A stretch of 56,178 nt of DNA from Dimorphilus gyrociliatus (GCA_904063045.1 CAJFCJ010000071.1:64067-120244), one strand, 5' to 3'; shown: positions 1-11,176, counted from the stretch's first letter. Translations and numbers: made by a program. Notes: generated by a model from the letters alone, not told the origin.

Positions 1-622
1 TATCTTTCCTTTCCTACTTCCTCCTTCTATTATTTGAAAACTATCAACATTTTCAGCATCAGAACTGACTTCCTGACTTTCCTTCTATTATTTGAAAACT
101 ATCAACATTTTCAGCATCAGAACTGACTTCCTGACTTTTATTGAATGAAATTTCATCATGTACATCAATTCTTCTTTCTTGATCATTATCTGATGAATGA
201 CTTCTTCCTTCCTCATTTTCCACAAAGTTATTTTCAAAATCAAATGATAATGTTAACTGTAAGCAGAATTTCATGTTAATAATTGAAGAAAGATTAAGTT
301 TAATACATCACCTGATTTTCTTCCTGAAAGGTTTTATTAACAGTAGACATATGTTTAGGACTACTTTTATCAAATCCATTTTCTTCCATCATTTGATCTA
401 CTCTTCTTATTCTGATAACAACTTGTTGTTTTGTAATATTGAAACAATCAACACAATAATCAGCATCTGCTTTATAAAAAAATTCATTGAAATAAATGAA
501 AAAAAATAAATTTGATTACCTTTTGAGCACTTTTGGTGATAAAAGTGTTTACATAATTTGCATCTTATTTTTTGCTGATTCCAATAAAATTTCCTCATAC
601 AACACCAACAGGTTTTTAAATT
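1..622 (-). pseudogene. MULE-D N-terminal exons (zinc finger, start of FLYWCH), cut by window edge
   Basis: Three minus-strand exons of a Mutator-like element protein. Exon 1 (about 622-520) encodes a Cys/His zinc finger with CWCC, CKLC and HQKC clusters, then a GT donor. Exon 2 (about 466-312) supplies the last pair, CVDC. Exon 3 (256 to the window edge) is acidic and reaches FQIIEGGSRKGK, the start of a FLYWCH-type DNA-binding domain. The same order (split zinc finger, acidic linker, FLYWCH) occurs in the elements at 5840 and 54630, which is why I call it a MULE. A 58-bp tandem duplication at 23-138 shifts the frame, so this copy is broken. The transposase core would lie beyond position 1. 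Confidence 0.72.
23..138. repeat. 58-bp tandem duplication inside MULE-D
   Basis: Two adjacent, essentially identical 58-bp units (23-80 and 81-138), each starting ccttctatta. Because 58 is not a multiple of three, the duplication destroys the reading frame of the MULE-D protein just before its FLYWCH domain. Confidence 0.9.
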
Positions 623-906
623 CATTTTTACACCAATCAATTCAATAGTTAAACCAATCTCTGTAAAGTATCATTCAAAATAATAAAAATTCATTTAATT
701 CAAAAGACTTTTCCTTCAGAGGAACAGGAAATAGATTTGTAAAAAAAACTGGTAACAGTAACATTAATGAGGTATGTTTTGCTGAGAATATCAAAGATAT
801 AAAAATAACAGTAAAATAACAAATAACAAAATGTAATAAGTAGAACATCACTCTTTCCCTACTGAAGGGTCAATCAATCTTGAAAGGGATAAAGTATCCC
901 TGAAAT

Positions 907-980
907 GGGGCGAACTGTCCCCCAAAATGGGGCGAACTGTCCTGGGGCGAACTGTCCAGGGGCGAACTGTCCTGACCCTG
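907..980 (-). repeat. MULE-D terminal array (four 14-mers)
   Basis: Four copies of ggggcgaactgtcc at 907, 929, 944 and 959, followed by the outer end tgaccctg. On the minus strand it lies upstream of the MULE-D zinc-finger exons, as expected for that element's 5' terminus. Compare the arrays at 5270, 14681, 36499 and 54942. Confidence 0.75.
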
Positions 981-1079
981 TGTATAGTAAGATAGTTTAA
1001 GAATAAAATATAACTAAAGTTGTCCAATACCAACTAAAAGCAAATTTTTTTATTAAAAATAGCTATTAAATTTTTAAAA

Positions 1080-1835
1080 ATGGTTTCAATTGGAAGATTA
1101 CAAATTCTTCTTGTTTTTCAATCTCTAGCCATTTTATTCAATTCAATAAAACCAGGTTTTTTTTATCTTTTAATATTGAAAAATTGCTTATCTATTTTTT
1201 ATCTTTTGAAGTATTATGAGTTTATATCATTCAAAGAGTTGTTATTAGATAATCAAACTCCTAAATGGCCTACTGGTCAAATTGTGAAAGTTCCTGTGTT
1301 GAGAAATGCTAGATACTATGCCATAAACTTTGACATTTTAAGTATTTCAAATGGCGACTTTAATACAAATAGGTTTGTGCAAAAAGAGTCTTTTTTATCA
1401 TTTGTCATTATATTGCCAGATCATCTTTCATCTTCTTTAATTTTTTTTTTCTACAAGAATCCAAAGTGTTTGTCTAAAGTTTACACAAAACCTTTAATCT
1501 AAAGTCTGAATATTGATATATCATTATTCCTACAACAATTTTGACAACAATACAACAGTTGCAGGCTTTAATCAAATAATGGCAGTTGAAATTTTAACAA
1601 CATTTATAGATGTACATAGAGCAATAAGTTTGAGAGATTGTGAAAGAATTTGCCTATCTCTGAAGCTAGTTGTGTGTACTTTTCTTATGATTTTGCTGAC
1701 ACATACTGTGTAGGCCTAACAACAGTAATTGTTTACATAGAAATGCTTCTGCAACAAATTCAGTATATAGAAGATTGGAAGGTTATCATCAAAGGCTCAA
1801 TAAAATTGTTGGAGAAAATGTTTCTTTTTATTTAG
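1080..1835 (+). pseudogene. Broken secreted PAN-domain gene
   Basis: The start at 1080 gives a convincing signal peptide (MVSIGRLQILLVFQSLAILF), followed by a phase-1 donor at 1156. A second coding piece (about 1231-1370, with KWPTGQIVKVPVLRN) has no domain I recognise. A third piece from about 1564 is a PAN/apple half-domain, with RDCERIC followed by SCVYFSYDF. The two halves of the PAN domain lie in different frames because of an extra TC around 1655-1660. Downstream the sequence runs into a MULE remnant at 1832, so the 3' part is missing. PAN domains bind protein or carbohydrate outside the cell; here the gene is very likely dead. Confidence 0.55.
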
Positions 1836-1900
1836 AGATTGATGAGTTAAAGAGGGAGGCAGACATGATCTGGATTTTGAAAAATTTTAAAAAAGGTTAA
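1832..1900 (+). mobile_element. MULE transposase remnant fused to the PAN pseudogene
   Basis: About 16 codons (IDELKREADMIWILK) match the transposase region IDELKREAELITLYK of the MULE at 7630. It directly abuts the 3' end of the PAN pseudogene, so an insertion or deletion involving a MULE probably truncated that gene. Confidence 0.6.
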
Positions 1901-2164
1901 ATTAATGCAAAACAGCTTTTGGAGCTGATATTAATAAACTTCACTTGAAAACACTGGTCATTCATTGTAAAACTTGAAAAAAAGTTTCTTTGTTTTATAG
2001 TTATTTACAAATAATCAATACACAATTTATTTTGTAAACCCAAAGTTCCATATTATAAAAATTTTTCTAATAATTTGTTTTTCAACATATATTAACATTT
2101 AAATGAAATTTATTTTAAGTTTTGTTTTCTTTCAGTTCATGAACATTTTCTGTCAACCTCATTT

Positions 2165-2440
2165 TAACCTGCTGAAGAAGTTTACAGTCCATCACAAATC
2201 ATTTTAAAGCCATCTCCCATGTTTGGATTATGACATAATTCTATATTTTCTAATGAAGAACAGTGATTAAAAGCTTCTCCAAGTGTTATTGCTTGTTTAA
2301 CATTCAACTCACACCAAGAAAAATTTACGTTGAATAGATTGTCTGATTGTAAATGTAAACCTAGCTGTTTAAATACAGATGCTTGCTCTGAGATGTTTCC
2401 TATATCTCTTCTATAATAGTTGAGTGATAAAATTTTTAAT
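2165..2440 (-). pseudogene. LRR fragment, related to the 28-31 kb array
   Basis: On the minus strand one frame reads leucine-rich repeats of the ribonuclease-inhibitor type, including ITLGEAFNHCSSLENIEL, then NPNMGDGFKMICDGL. An in-frame TAA follows exactly where the related repeats have a glutamine codon. About one and a half repeat pairs survive, with no start, promoter or remaining gene visible. It is a dispersed relic of the same family as 27957-30985 and the TRIM-LRR gene at 37410. Confidence 0.65.
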
Positions 2441-2459
2441 GAATTCTTAATTTTAGTTC

Positions 2460-3047
2460 TTTTTCTGATTTATCTACTAAATTAAAACAGTAAAAATAAA
2501 TAAAATAAAAAATAAAAAGTTTTTCTATGAAAACCTTCAGACAACTCTTTAAAATAATAAAAATATACTTTTCAATTCATATTTTTGATAGAATATAAAA
2601 ATATATGATACCTAGCAAAAAACAAGTGTCAACATATATTCCTCAACACTATTCTACAGTAGTATTCATTGAACTAGTATTTATCAGTGTGTTAATAGCT
2701 ACTTTTGTTTAGGGCCATATGTATATAATTTTCAGTTACATATTTTATTAAGTTATTGACAAACGTCATTATGTCCATTAAAGAAAACTGGTATTATCCA
2801 TTTGGCAAAAGAAGATTTTACTGAAAGAGTAGTTATTTGAAGTTTATCTTAATTAAGAAAGATAGGGTTATTTCATTTCATGAAAAGATTTAATAATTTT
2901 TGAATATTAGTAAATAGTTGAATAGATGTGCAAATGTATCCTTGGAGGATTGAATTCTACCTCAATATATCTGAAGTTGAGTGTAAAATCTATATTATGT
3001 ATTTTCCCTAACCCTAAATTGAATAATTATATTTCCACAATAGATGT
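2460..3047. other. No gene seen
   Basis: AT-rich sequence with no coding frame I can support and no clear repeat, up to the LTR fragment at 3048. Confidence 0.5.
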
Positions 3048-3306
3048 TGTACAACTTTGGTTAAATTTTACATGCTTGATTATTTTATGCAACTTATACT
3101 TGTACTTCTTAAAACCTATGCAAGAAAATGCTACAACATTGGCCAAACACATGTCTGATTAGTCAGCTTGAAGGCTCATCTTTAATTACCAATAAAGGTT
3201 TGGCCAAGTTATAATCTAATTAGCCTTCCTAAATGTTGAACCTTGTAACATTCTGTTACTAAACATAAATATGAACTACACATTTTGGCAACTGTAAAGT
3301 GTTGAT
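3048..3306 (+). repeat. LTR family fragment, 5' part
   Basis: Begins tgtacaactttgg and follows the 5' portion of the solo LTRs at 8173-8807 and 9609-10235 (read on their minus strand) until about gcaactgtaaagtg, then diverges. It is a truncated copy with no internal retrotransposon sequence. Confidence 0.7.
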
Positions 3307-4424
3307 CAACTTTCCACCTAATTTTTGTTTTTAGAAAAATTTTAGAAAACTTTGCAATTACATTATAATTTAAAAATTTTGTATATATTTAACAAACTCA
3401 TTTGAAATTAATGAATGACATAGAATAAGTTGAAAATGCCAACAAAATACACTAGACAATAGACAATAACAGTTTTAACATTTGCCATGTTCTCTCTTTC
3501 CCAAGTCAAATGAAATTAAATTATAACTCTGCTGTGGCAATATAAATAATTAATTAACTTACAATATTCTATAATGAAATTAAAAATGAATCTTATCAGA
3601 GATTGTTAAACATTTCTAGTTGTGAAATATTCAATAGTTCTTTTTTTCAAAAATGTCATATTTTTATGATTCTTTGAATATTCAAACTAGGCCTATATTA
3701 ATTCTTAACCTATGTAACATTTAGTAACGCAATCCATAGAAAGCATAGTATTGTGTCAAGTATAATTTTTTACCTTGATGCTGAGGATTTTCTAATTGTT
3801 ACACAATAATGATAAAAATGATAAAATGTTTTAGGGCAACAGTGACTAGAGTGAAAGAATGAAATATTGGACAGATGCCAAAAGCATTCAATATACAAAT
3901 ATTAATAAGAAGGTTAATCAATATTCAAATAATCATTCAAACATAATTTTGGATAGGTTTGTCAATTATTCTTTCACTCAATGGCTTCTAGAGTTCTAAT
4001 AAATTCAAATATTAATGGGAATGGAATAAAAACCCTATTAGTATGTTTAATGCAGCATCTATTTTCAATATATTCCTACTTATTGATTTTATAACAGTTT
4101 TTTTTTCTATTTTCATTTAAACTTAAATTCAAATTTATTTCTAGAAATTTTTTTTTAATTTGTTGAAAAATGAAGTGGCAGCCATTTCAAAAGTGGAAGT
4201 GGCAGAAACAAACTTTCAGTTTTAGAAAGGCATAAACTACTTTTACATATCAGACACAGTCCAAACTGGAGATAAAATGGCCCTTAACTCAGATTCAGCA
4301 ATATTTCATAAGGTACTAATGTACAAGGCTCTGGACAGTTCAGCCTACTTTTGGACATTCATAACCCTGTTTGTATTGAAATTTCCCTAATTCATCAACA
4401 AAAATATATTAGCCACTATTTTTT
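3307..4424. other. No gene seen; holds one dispersed repeat copy
   Basis: AT-rich and non-coding. The only structure noticed is about 4255-4345, which resembles 31175-31265 (shared gtccaaactggag, agattcag and atttcat blocks in the same order). Confidence 0.5.
4255..4345 (+). repeat. Dispersed repeat, partner at 31175-31265
   Basis: Both stretches carry gtccaaactggag, then agattcag, atttcat and tggac at similar spacing. Family unknown; the 4255 copy ends in ggacagttcagcc, reminiscent of the MULE-D terminal unit, which may be chance. Confidence 0.4.
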
Positions 4425-4462
4425 GGGTACAGGAGAAAATGTCCACTGGAGAAAACGTCCAC
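4425..4462 (-). repeat. MULE-A2 3' terminal array
   Basis: Reads gggtacaggagaaaatgtcc, then a second gaaaacgtccac unit. It sits beyond the 3' end of the minus-strand transposase fragment at 4645 in the orientation expected for a 3' terminus. Confidence 0.65.
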
Positions 4463-4644
4463 TATAGAACTTCAAAGTAAGATATAAGATATTTGATAGA
4501 TGGAGTTTTTAGAGAAATTTGACAGGAAAAAATGAATAATAAGAATTACAAATATTGAAATATTAATATATTGATTAAGTAAAAACAAGCATTATAACAA
4601 GAATGATTGAAAACAGTGTAACAACATTAAAGAATAAAGGTATT

Positions 4645-5275
4645 TTAAACTGGTGAATAAATGTCAGAAGCTTTATCAAGTAAGTCCAGGGAGGTAATTG
4701 AGGCAATTTCAAATTGTTCCCATAAGCTGAATATTTTGCTTTGAATATTCTGATATGCTTTTCTTTGCTGTCTACAAATTTTCTTTTCACTCAGTAATTT
4801 TTTATATAGCTTTATCAGATCAGCTTCTCTTTTCAGTTCATCTAAAAGCAAATAGAATGCAGTGTTACAGCAAAGATTCTTGTTAAGCCTGTGATGCCAG
4901 CCTTCAAGATCATTATTTGTCCTTATAGCCTCACCATATACAGACCATACCTCTGGTTTATAAAATCCATTTATCCATTGTGTCTCAATGTACTCCAATA
5001 GAGACTTCATTTCAATAGCACTTATTTCTTTAATAGTCTTAAAAGTTGGTTCTATCAGGTCAGAGGGCAGGAATGGTAATGCCATTAATTTCTTCATGAT
5101 TCTATATTCAGCTTTTTTCTCCTTGTACATCTTACATAATCCTAATTCCTGGAAATAAATATGTCAGTTCTATCTAGAGCTCACGTGCTAAATTAAAGTA
5201 TTACTTGAATCTTTCTGTATATTGCCTGTGTCCAGTGAAAAACACACCCTTTAATGTTTGCTTCAGGATGGGTGC
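4645..5275 (-). pseudogene. MULE-A2 transposase C-terminal fragment
   Basis: Two minus-strand exons. The upstream one (5275-about 5210) carries the MULE C-x2-H signature (GCVFHWTQ). The next (5130-4645) carries LMALPFLPSDLIEPTF and the motif NNDLEGWHHR, which holds the catalytic Glu. It is close in sequence to the MULE-A transposase at 7320-7823. The first two catalytic Asp exons and the N-terminal zinc finger/FLYWCH are missing: the coding sequence stops at 5275, exactly where the terminal array of the next MULE begins. So the 5' part was lost when the neighbouring element arrived or by recombination between arrays. Confidence 0.8.
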
Positions 5276-5449
5276 AGGAGAAAATGTCCACAAGAGAAAA
5301 CGTCCACAGGAGAAAACGTCCACAAATGAGGAGAAAATGTCCACAAATGAGGAGAAAACATCCACAAGAGAAAATGCCCACAGGAGAAAATGTCCACAAA
5401 TGACGAGAAAACATCCACAAAAGCAAATGTCCACAGGAGAAAACTTCCA
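5270..5449 (+). repeat. MULE-A 5' terminal array
   Basis: Opens gggtgcaggagaaaatgtcc and continues as roughly ten imperfect units of (g)gagaaaacgtccac, some spaced by aaatga. Same orientation as the transposase that follows at 5840; the matching inverted array is at 8812-8947. Confidence 0.85.
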
Positions 5450-5839
5450 TAACTTAGGAAAAAACATCAAGACTAATTTTTTATATGAACAATGGTTTAG
5501 AGATTAATATTTGGTATAGATAAAAAGGTTTAAATATTGTTATTGAGATTATAAAAATTATGCAATGATAGATCCGCCATTTTGTTGAGGAACTATTTCC
5601 TGTTTATGTTTTCCTGTTTTTGGTTCCTTTCAAAAAAAATAGTTTTGTTAAAATACTATCTGTAAAAGATATTTACTAAGTTTAATTACAAAACATAGGA
5701 AAAATAGAAAAATTTGAATATCTTTGGATAGATCTTTTACATTTTTATCAACTTAAGGTGAGTTTATCATTAACTAAATCAGGTTTTTGAAAATTTTGAG
5801 CAACCATTTTTGATAACTTTCACTTCTTGTTGATAGATA

Positions 5840-7823
5840 ATGGGATATTGCTACAAATGCAAGGAAAAAATGCTTGGAAGACAGAATAAAGAAAAATGTC
5901 AATTATGCCACCATTTGATAATGATTCATAAGAAATGTATTAAAGGTAAGTTTTAATTCAATTTTTAACAAATGGTATTATTCTATATGATAATTGCATT
6001 AAACAGGAAATGATCTGTTTCTTTGCAACATTTGCCAAGACATTTCCAAGAGAACATGTTTGGTCACATTACAACATCTGTCTATCAACCAAATCAAAAG
6101 AATGGATTCTGTATTGGAAAAAGGAGTTGAGATAACAGATGAACAAGTAAGCACTGATGCTATAACTGAGAATGATGTTGTTAATAATGGTTCAGATGTT
6201 GAAAAAAATGGAAAACAAAATGATGTTGTGGAAGATAATTATGTTATTGTTGAAAACAATTATACAGAAGTAATGATTGGGTGTAACATTGAAATAACAA
6301 CAGAAAATCTTTCATATAATTCAAATAATGTGATGGAAACTTCTTTCCAAAATTCTCCAACATCAAAAAAAGTGGATATGGAGCCAACTTTCAAAGTTTT
6401 GAAAGGAATGAGTCAAAAAGGCCAAGATCTTTTAGCTTATGATGGTTATATATTTACAATAAAGATGAAAAGATTAACAAAAACATTCTGGACATGCAGT
6501 GTAAGAAACAAGAACAACAAATGTCAAGTGTAATCAATTGGAAGATCATTTTTATCCTGGAAAAAACCTCATTCCCATAAAAGAGAAGATGGACTGGAAA
6601 AGAAAATTACAATTAGAAAAGAAATTAAAAAATTGTGTGAAACTGAAACTTTCTTTTCTGGAAAAAGTATTAAAACATCACTGTGACTCTGAAAATGCTA
6701 TTCCATCAATGGATAATTGTGCCAGATTAGCAAATTGGACAAAAAGGAGATTTCAGCCAGCAGAGCCAACAGATGTCCACTCAAATTTTGATTTATCATT
6801 TATACCTCATAATTTTTTGGTGAAAGATATTAAAATGAAAGATGACAGGATAATAATATTTTCAACTCCAAAACAAATTGAGCTTTTGTCAAAGGGAAAG
6901 ATATGGTTTTTTCGATGGTACATTCAAATGTGTTAGAGATCCATTTTACCAATTGTTCACTGTTCATGGATTCATTAAAAAACATGGAGAAATGAAACAA
7001 GTTCCCTTACTGTTTGCATTTATGGCCTCCAAGAAAAAGACAGCTTATAAGAAATTATTTCAGGTAAATGCTTTTCAATTTGCAAAAACAAAATATTAAA
7101 AATGTTAAAACAGTCAATAAAGGAGCAGACCAATCAACATATACCAATGAAATTTGTTGTTGATTTTGAAAAGGGTATCTGGAGAGCTTTGTCATCTGTT
7201 TATCCTGATGTTACAATTAAAGGATGTGTCCTTCACTGGACCCAATCAGTGCATAGAAAAATTCAGGTAATCCTTGTAATCATTCACCATGAAAATATGA
7301 ATATATATTTTAATTATAGGAATTGGGCTACTCCTGTGAATATAAAGCAAAAGGAGAGAGCTATCATACCATGAAAAAAATTATGGCATTACCATTTCTA
7401 CCATCAAACATCATTGAGAGTGCATTTAAAAACATGGAGCAGACCACTTCAACACATTTAGGACCATTTATTGATTACATGAAGAACCAGTGGTTACATG
7501 GATATTACCCACCACACACTTGGTCTATATATGGTGAAGCAATCAGAACCAACAATGATCTGGAAGGATGGCACAACAGATTTAATAGGAATATTCATGC
7601 AAACTCCTCATTGTATGTGATCATTGATGAATTAAAGAGAGAAGCAGAGTTGATTACACTTTACAAAAAATTATTAAGTGAGAGAAAGATCTGTAGACAG
7701 CAAAGAAAACCATATCAGAAAATTCAAAGTCAGATTTTTGGTATATGGGAGCAATTTGAAGTTAGATCAGTATCTGCATCAGAGTTATTAGAAAAGGCAG
7801 CAAGCATTTATATTACATCATGA
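5840..7823 (+). pseudogene. MULE-A transposase (zinc finger + FLYWCH + DDE), frameshifted
   Basis: Exons are about 5840-5945, 6007-7063, 7114-7266 and 7320-7823, with GT-AG introns of about 50-60 nt. Exon 1 and the start of exon 2 make a Cys/His zinc finger (CYKC, CQLC, HKKC, CNIC). A FLYWCH-type domain follows (FKVLKGMSQKGQD to FWTCSVRNKN). The catalytic core has the first Asp in FFDGTFK, the second in VVDFEKG, the C-x2-H signature GCVLHWTQ, and the Glu in NNDLEGWH. All three acidic residues are therefore present. Two lesions disable this copy: a stop and frame change at about 6533, and one extra T in the run at about 6905-6911 just before the first catalytic Asp. It would have cut and inserted the element in the nucleus. 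Confidence 0.88.
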
Positions 7824-7860
7824 ACAACTTTAGCTGGTTACAAAAAACTTAGAAATTTTT

Positions 7861-7980
7861 AGAAAGCCTTATCAGAAAATTCAAAGTCAGATCTTTGGCT
7901 TATGGGAGCAATTTGAGGTCAGATTAATATCTGCATCAGATTTATTGGAAAAGGCAGCCAGCATTTATATTGCATCATAA
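7861..7980 (+). pseudogene. Duplicated C-terminal piece of the MULE-A transposase
   Basis: Right after the stop at 7823, a diverged second copy of the last 39 codons appears (KIQSQIFGLWEQFEV to ending IYIAS plus stop). It differs from the first copy at several codons but keeps the frame, so it is an older tandem duplication of the terminal segment. Confidence 0.75.
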
Positions 7981-8172
7981 CTCATTCATTTAGCTTGTTA
8001 CCATGTTATAAACTTAGTCTTTTATAATTTTTTTGCAGTTTGTTTTGTAGTTATTAGTTTTTGTTTTCAACATATCAAAATATCATAAATACAAATTATA
8101 TATTTATTCTCTCAATTTTCCTTTTCATCTTAATCTCCAAAGGTTTTAAAAAGAAAAATTCTCTTTCACTAT

Positions 8173-8807
8173 TGTACTGCTCTTGCTGGCAAAATCTATG
8201 CGTTTGCAAGTTATAACAATACTGGTTCTACTCGAACCTTTAAACAAATGTTTAAATTAAAATGGTTTATTCGCAATAATAATACTTAAGCAAGTAACAA
8301 TATGAGAGTTCAATAGCAGAGTAGATAGTTTGTAATAGCAGGTTGCCAAATTACCAAACTGTCTTCCAATGTTGAGGAGTAGATGGATGGTTCCAGTGGA
8401 GGTTGTTTCCAGATGATTTTCCCAGGTCCTTGGGTCCAGATGGAAGCTGCATGCCAAATGAGAATAATGAGGATTTATATACTTTGAGGTTTGTCTCTGA
8501 CATCCAATCATCACTTTACAGTTGCCGAAATGTGTAGTTCATATTTATCTTTAGTAACAGGATGTTACAAGGTTCAACATTTAGGAAGGTTAATTGAATT
8601 ATAACTTGGCCACACCCTAGGCAAGTTAATTAAATTATAACTTGGCCAAACCTTTATTGGTAATTAAAGATGAACCTTCAAGCTGACTAATCAGACTTAT
8701 GTTTGGCCAATGTTATAGCATTTTCTTGCGTAGGTTTTAAGATGTACATGTATATGTTGCATAAAATAATAGAGTTCAAGCATGTAAAATATAACCAAAG
8801 TTGTACA
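8173..8807 (-). mobile_element. Solo LTR (635 bp) with 4-bp target duplication
   Basis: Read on the minus strand it starts TGTACAACTTTGG and ends GCAGTACA. A TATA-like tatataaatcc lies near the middle and an AATAAA signal further on: a U3-R-U5 layout. It is flanked by ctat at 8169-8172 and 8808-8811. No coding region accompanies it. A second full copy is at 9609-10235 and fragments lie at 3048, 13066, 36598 and 50036. Ty3/Gypsy or BEL cannot be told apart from the LTR alone. Confidence 0.75.
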
Positions 8808-8811
8808 CTAT

Positions 8812-8947
8812 GGACATTTTCTCCTCAGTTGTGGATGTTTTCTCCTGTAGACGTTTTTTTCTTGTGGACGTTTTCTCCTGTGAACATTTTCTCTTGTGGA
8901 TGTTTTCTCCTCAGTTGTGGACATTTTCTCTTGTGGACGTTTTCTCC
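8812..8947 (+). repeat. MULE-A 3' terminal array, inverted
   Basis: About eight units of gtggacgttttctcc and variants, the reverse complement of the array at 5270-5449. The solo LTR inserted immediately inside it, in a ctat that also follows the A2 terminus at 4462. Confidence 0.85.
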
Positions 8948-9603
8948 ATAAACCATAAAACAGTATGCAAAGCTTATTAAACAAAATATTTGTATAGTCA
9001 ACTTCATGATCAACTTTTAAACAGCAAAAGAAACTCTTTTCACAGAGTATAACTTTCTTAAATAACAACTTGCTTTTATACTGAAAATTTCATTTTTGCT
9101 GATTTTTCATTTGTAAGCAAATTTCAATCAACTATTAACCTTTTCTTTATTTACTGTATAAGTCAATTTTTCAACAATAGCAATAAACAACAAAAATACT
9201 TTTTTAATACTTTCACCTTTTAATAATGAGCACATGCTGTTGTTTGAACTAACATTTGAATGATGATTGACATTTTATGCTACTTTAGTTAATTTTTCAA
9301 TAATTTAATCACTTTTTGATGTAATAAAAATATGTTGTTACTTTAAGTTAGAGAACCATATGAACAACCTGAAAATTGAGTAAACAAGTTTTACATTGAA
9401 ATTAAAGTATTTAACTGCTTTCAACTTTTGTTCATTCTTTTTCATGAATGGAATAGAATTGATTTTGACCTTGGCTTTTGTTTGGACGTAGAAATTTATT
9501 ATTACTAAATTTTGATTCCTATTTACTCTGAAAATGACATGACCTAATTTCTTCCATTCACAGAATATGTAACCAATGTTGCTAAGATTAGATTAAACAG
9601 AGA
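8948..9603. other. No gene seen
   Basis: AT-rich sequence with no supported coding frame or repeat between the MULE-A end and the second solo LTR. Confidence 0.5.
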
Positions 9604-9608
9604 CTACT

Positions 9609-10235
9609 TTACCACTCTTGCTTGGCAAATTTATGCATTTGCAAGTTACAACAGTGCTGGTTCTACTCGAATCTTTAAACAAAGTGTTTAATTTAAATGG
9701 TTTACTTGAAATAAACTACTTTAGCTGGTAACAACATAAAAGATCAATAGCAGATTAGACAGTTTGTAATAGCAGGTTGCCAAATTACCAAACTAATGTC
9801 CATTGTTGAAAGGGTATAAGGTTTGTCCCAGTGGTTGCCTCCAGTTGATCTTTCCAGTTCAAGGTAAGACAGTTAGAGTAAAACAGTTAGGGTTTATATA
9901 ATTGCAGGTTTGTCTCCAATATCCAATCACTACTTCACTGTAGGTGGTCTAGGAACAATATGTTACAAAGTTGAACAGATGATAAAGCTAATTATTCATA
10001 CTTTGGCCAAATGCTAAACAAGCTCATTAATCTTAACTTGGCCAAACCCTAAACAAGCTCATCAATCACAACTTGGCCAAACCTTAAGTTGCACTTAAAC
10101 ATGAACCTAAAATATGACCAGGCAAGGTCTGAGTTTGGCCAAATGATGATTAATTGTATTTCTGGCATAGGTTTTTGAATAAGTGGTATATAGTAGCATA
10201 ATAGTATAAATATCAAATATATAAAAAGTTGTACA
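9609..10235 (-). mobile_element. Solo LTR (627 bp) with 5-bp target duplication
   Basis: Diverged copy of the LTR at 8173-8807 in the same orientation, sharing the TGTACAAC start, the caggttgccaaattaccaaac block (as read on the plus strand) and the region around ggttctactcgaa. It is flanked by ctact on both sides (9604-9608 and 10236-10240). Confidence 0.75.
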
Positions 10236-10275
10236 CTACTAAGCCAAGTAATTTGTAATAATTTTAAAAAGACTT

Positions 10276-11176
10276 CTAATGCACTTCAATTAAATTCTTC
10301 ATTACTTTTGTATGATTAAATTGAATAATAAGATTTTCAAATTCATTTGCAGCATTCCATATTTTTCCTAAATCATGTTTAACTAGATTTTCAAGAATAG
10401 TGAATACAAATTGACTATCTTTAGCTGCGTAGTGACTGAAATTCATTTCAGAATTAAATTCATCAGCATTATTGGCTTTTACAAGAGAATGTGCCACTTT
10501 TGTTATAAAATATGAATCTGAGAAGCTATAGTCAAAAGAGAACATATAACTATTAAATGGATTCAATGCTGATGTCCATTTCTCTCCAAATGATTTTAAT
10601 ATATTTTCTAATTGACTTTCAACAAATGATACAATTTTTGTTTTATTCTCTCCATTAGCTTTCATTGTTTCAAGTTGTTTATATCTTTCCAAAATGGCTG
10701 ACCATATTTTTATAGATTTAGCAAATTTTTCATCCTTCTTTCCATTACCAATTTCAACTATAACCATAATAATATGATGGTGAAAATAGTCCAGTCTCGT
10801 TCCAAGAAATCCAAGCAAATTTATTTTAAAATCCTCTTTTGAAGATTCTAAAATGATGCAGAAAAACTCTGAAATCCATCTTTTGGCAATGTCATTGGCA
10901 GGAAATTCAAAATGTAAATGTTTTTGAAGTAAATGAATTACAGTATTTCTCAGTAAATTTCTGTTCTTTTCCCAAAATTTTAATACATTTTCAATAATCT
11001 TATGTTTGCTTGAATTGCATTTTTTTGGTTGAGTGGTAATTAGGTCAAAGAGGTCAATCTTTTCAAGGTCATTATATATGCTTAAAAAGTTTTTTGCTAT
11101 CTTGATATAGTTTATCCAAAGTAAAGGATTTTGTTTATTAAATAGAAAATCTTTTAATGCTTTTATACTATAGAAG
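10276..11176 (-). CDS. Hypothetical alpha-helical protein, terminal exon
   Basis: A single open frame of about 300 codons runs on the minus strand from an acceptor-like ctatag near 11177 to a stop at 10276. There is no ATG at its head, so it is the last exon of a longer gene whose earlier exons I cannot place. Composition is leucine-, lysine- and phenylalanine-rich with long helical stretches (for example ILERYKQLETMKANG and FVFTILENLVKHDLGKIW), no signal peptide and few cysteines. That contrasts with the secreted mosaics around it and suggests an intracellular HEAT-like or other helical-repeat protein. I do not recognise the family. The clean frame across 900 bp in such AT-rich DNA argues that it is a real exon. 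Confidence 0.6.

Larger units (their letters stand above)
5270..8947 (+). mobile_element. MULE-A, near full-length Mutator-like element
   Basis: Inverted minisatellite-like arrays (5270-5449 forward, 8812-8947 reverse) enclose a multi-exon transposase (5840-7823), a duplicated C-terminal piece (7861-7980) and a solo LTR that inserted just inside the right array (8173-8807). I could not identify a target-site duplication, partly because the left end is fused to MULE-A2 at 5275. Confidence 0.75.

Noticed and set aside
2926-3162. 78-codon frame
   Set aside because: Overlaps the LTR fragment and has no protein features.
4334-4347. ggacagttcagcc as a MULE-D end
   Set aside because: A single imperfect match with no array or partner.
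5270-5449. Spaced repeats resembling a CRISPR array
   Set aside because: Eukaryotic context, no uniform spacers, and the units are MULE termini with an inverted partner at 8812.
5193-5507. Open frames on both strands across the 5270-5449 array
   Set aside because: They are translations of a tandem repeat, not genes.
8703-9068. Open frames over the 8812-8947 array
   Set aside because: Repeat translation, as for 5270.
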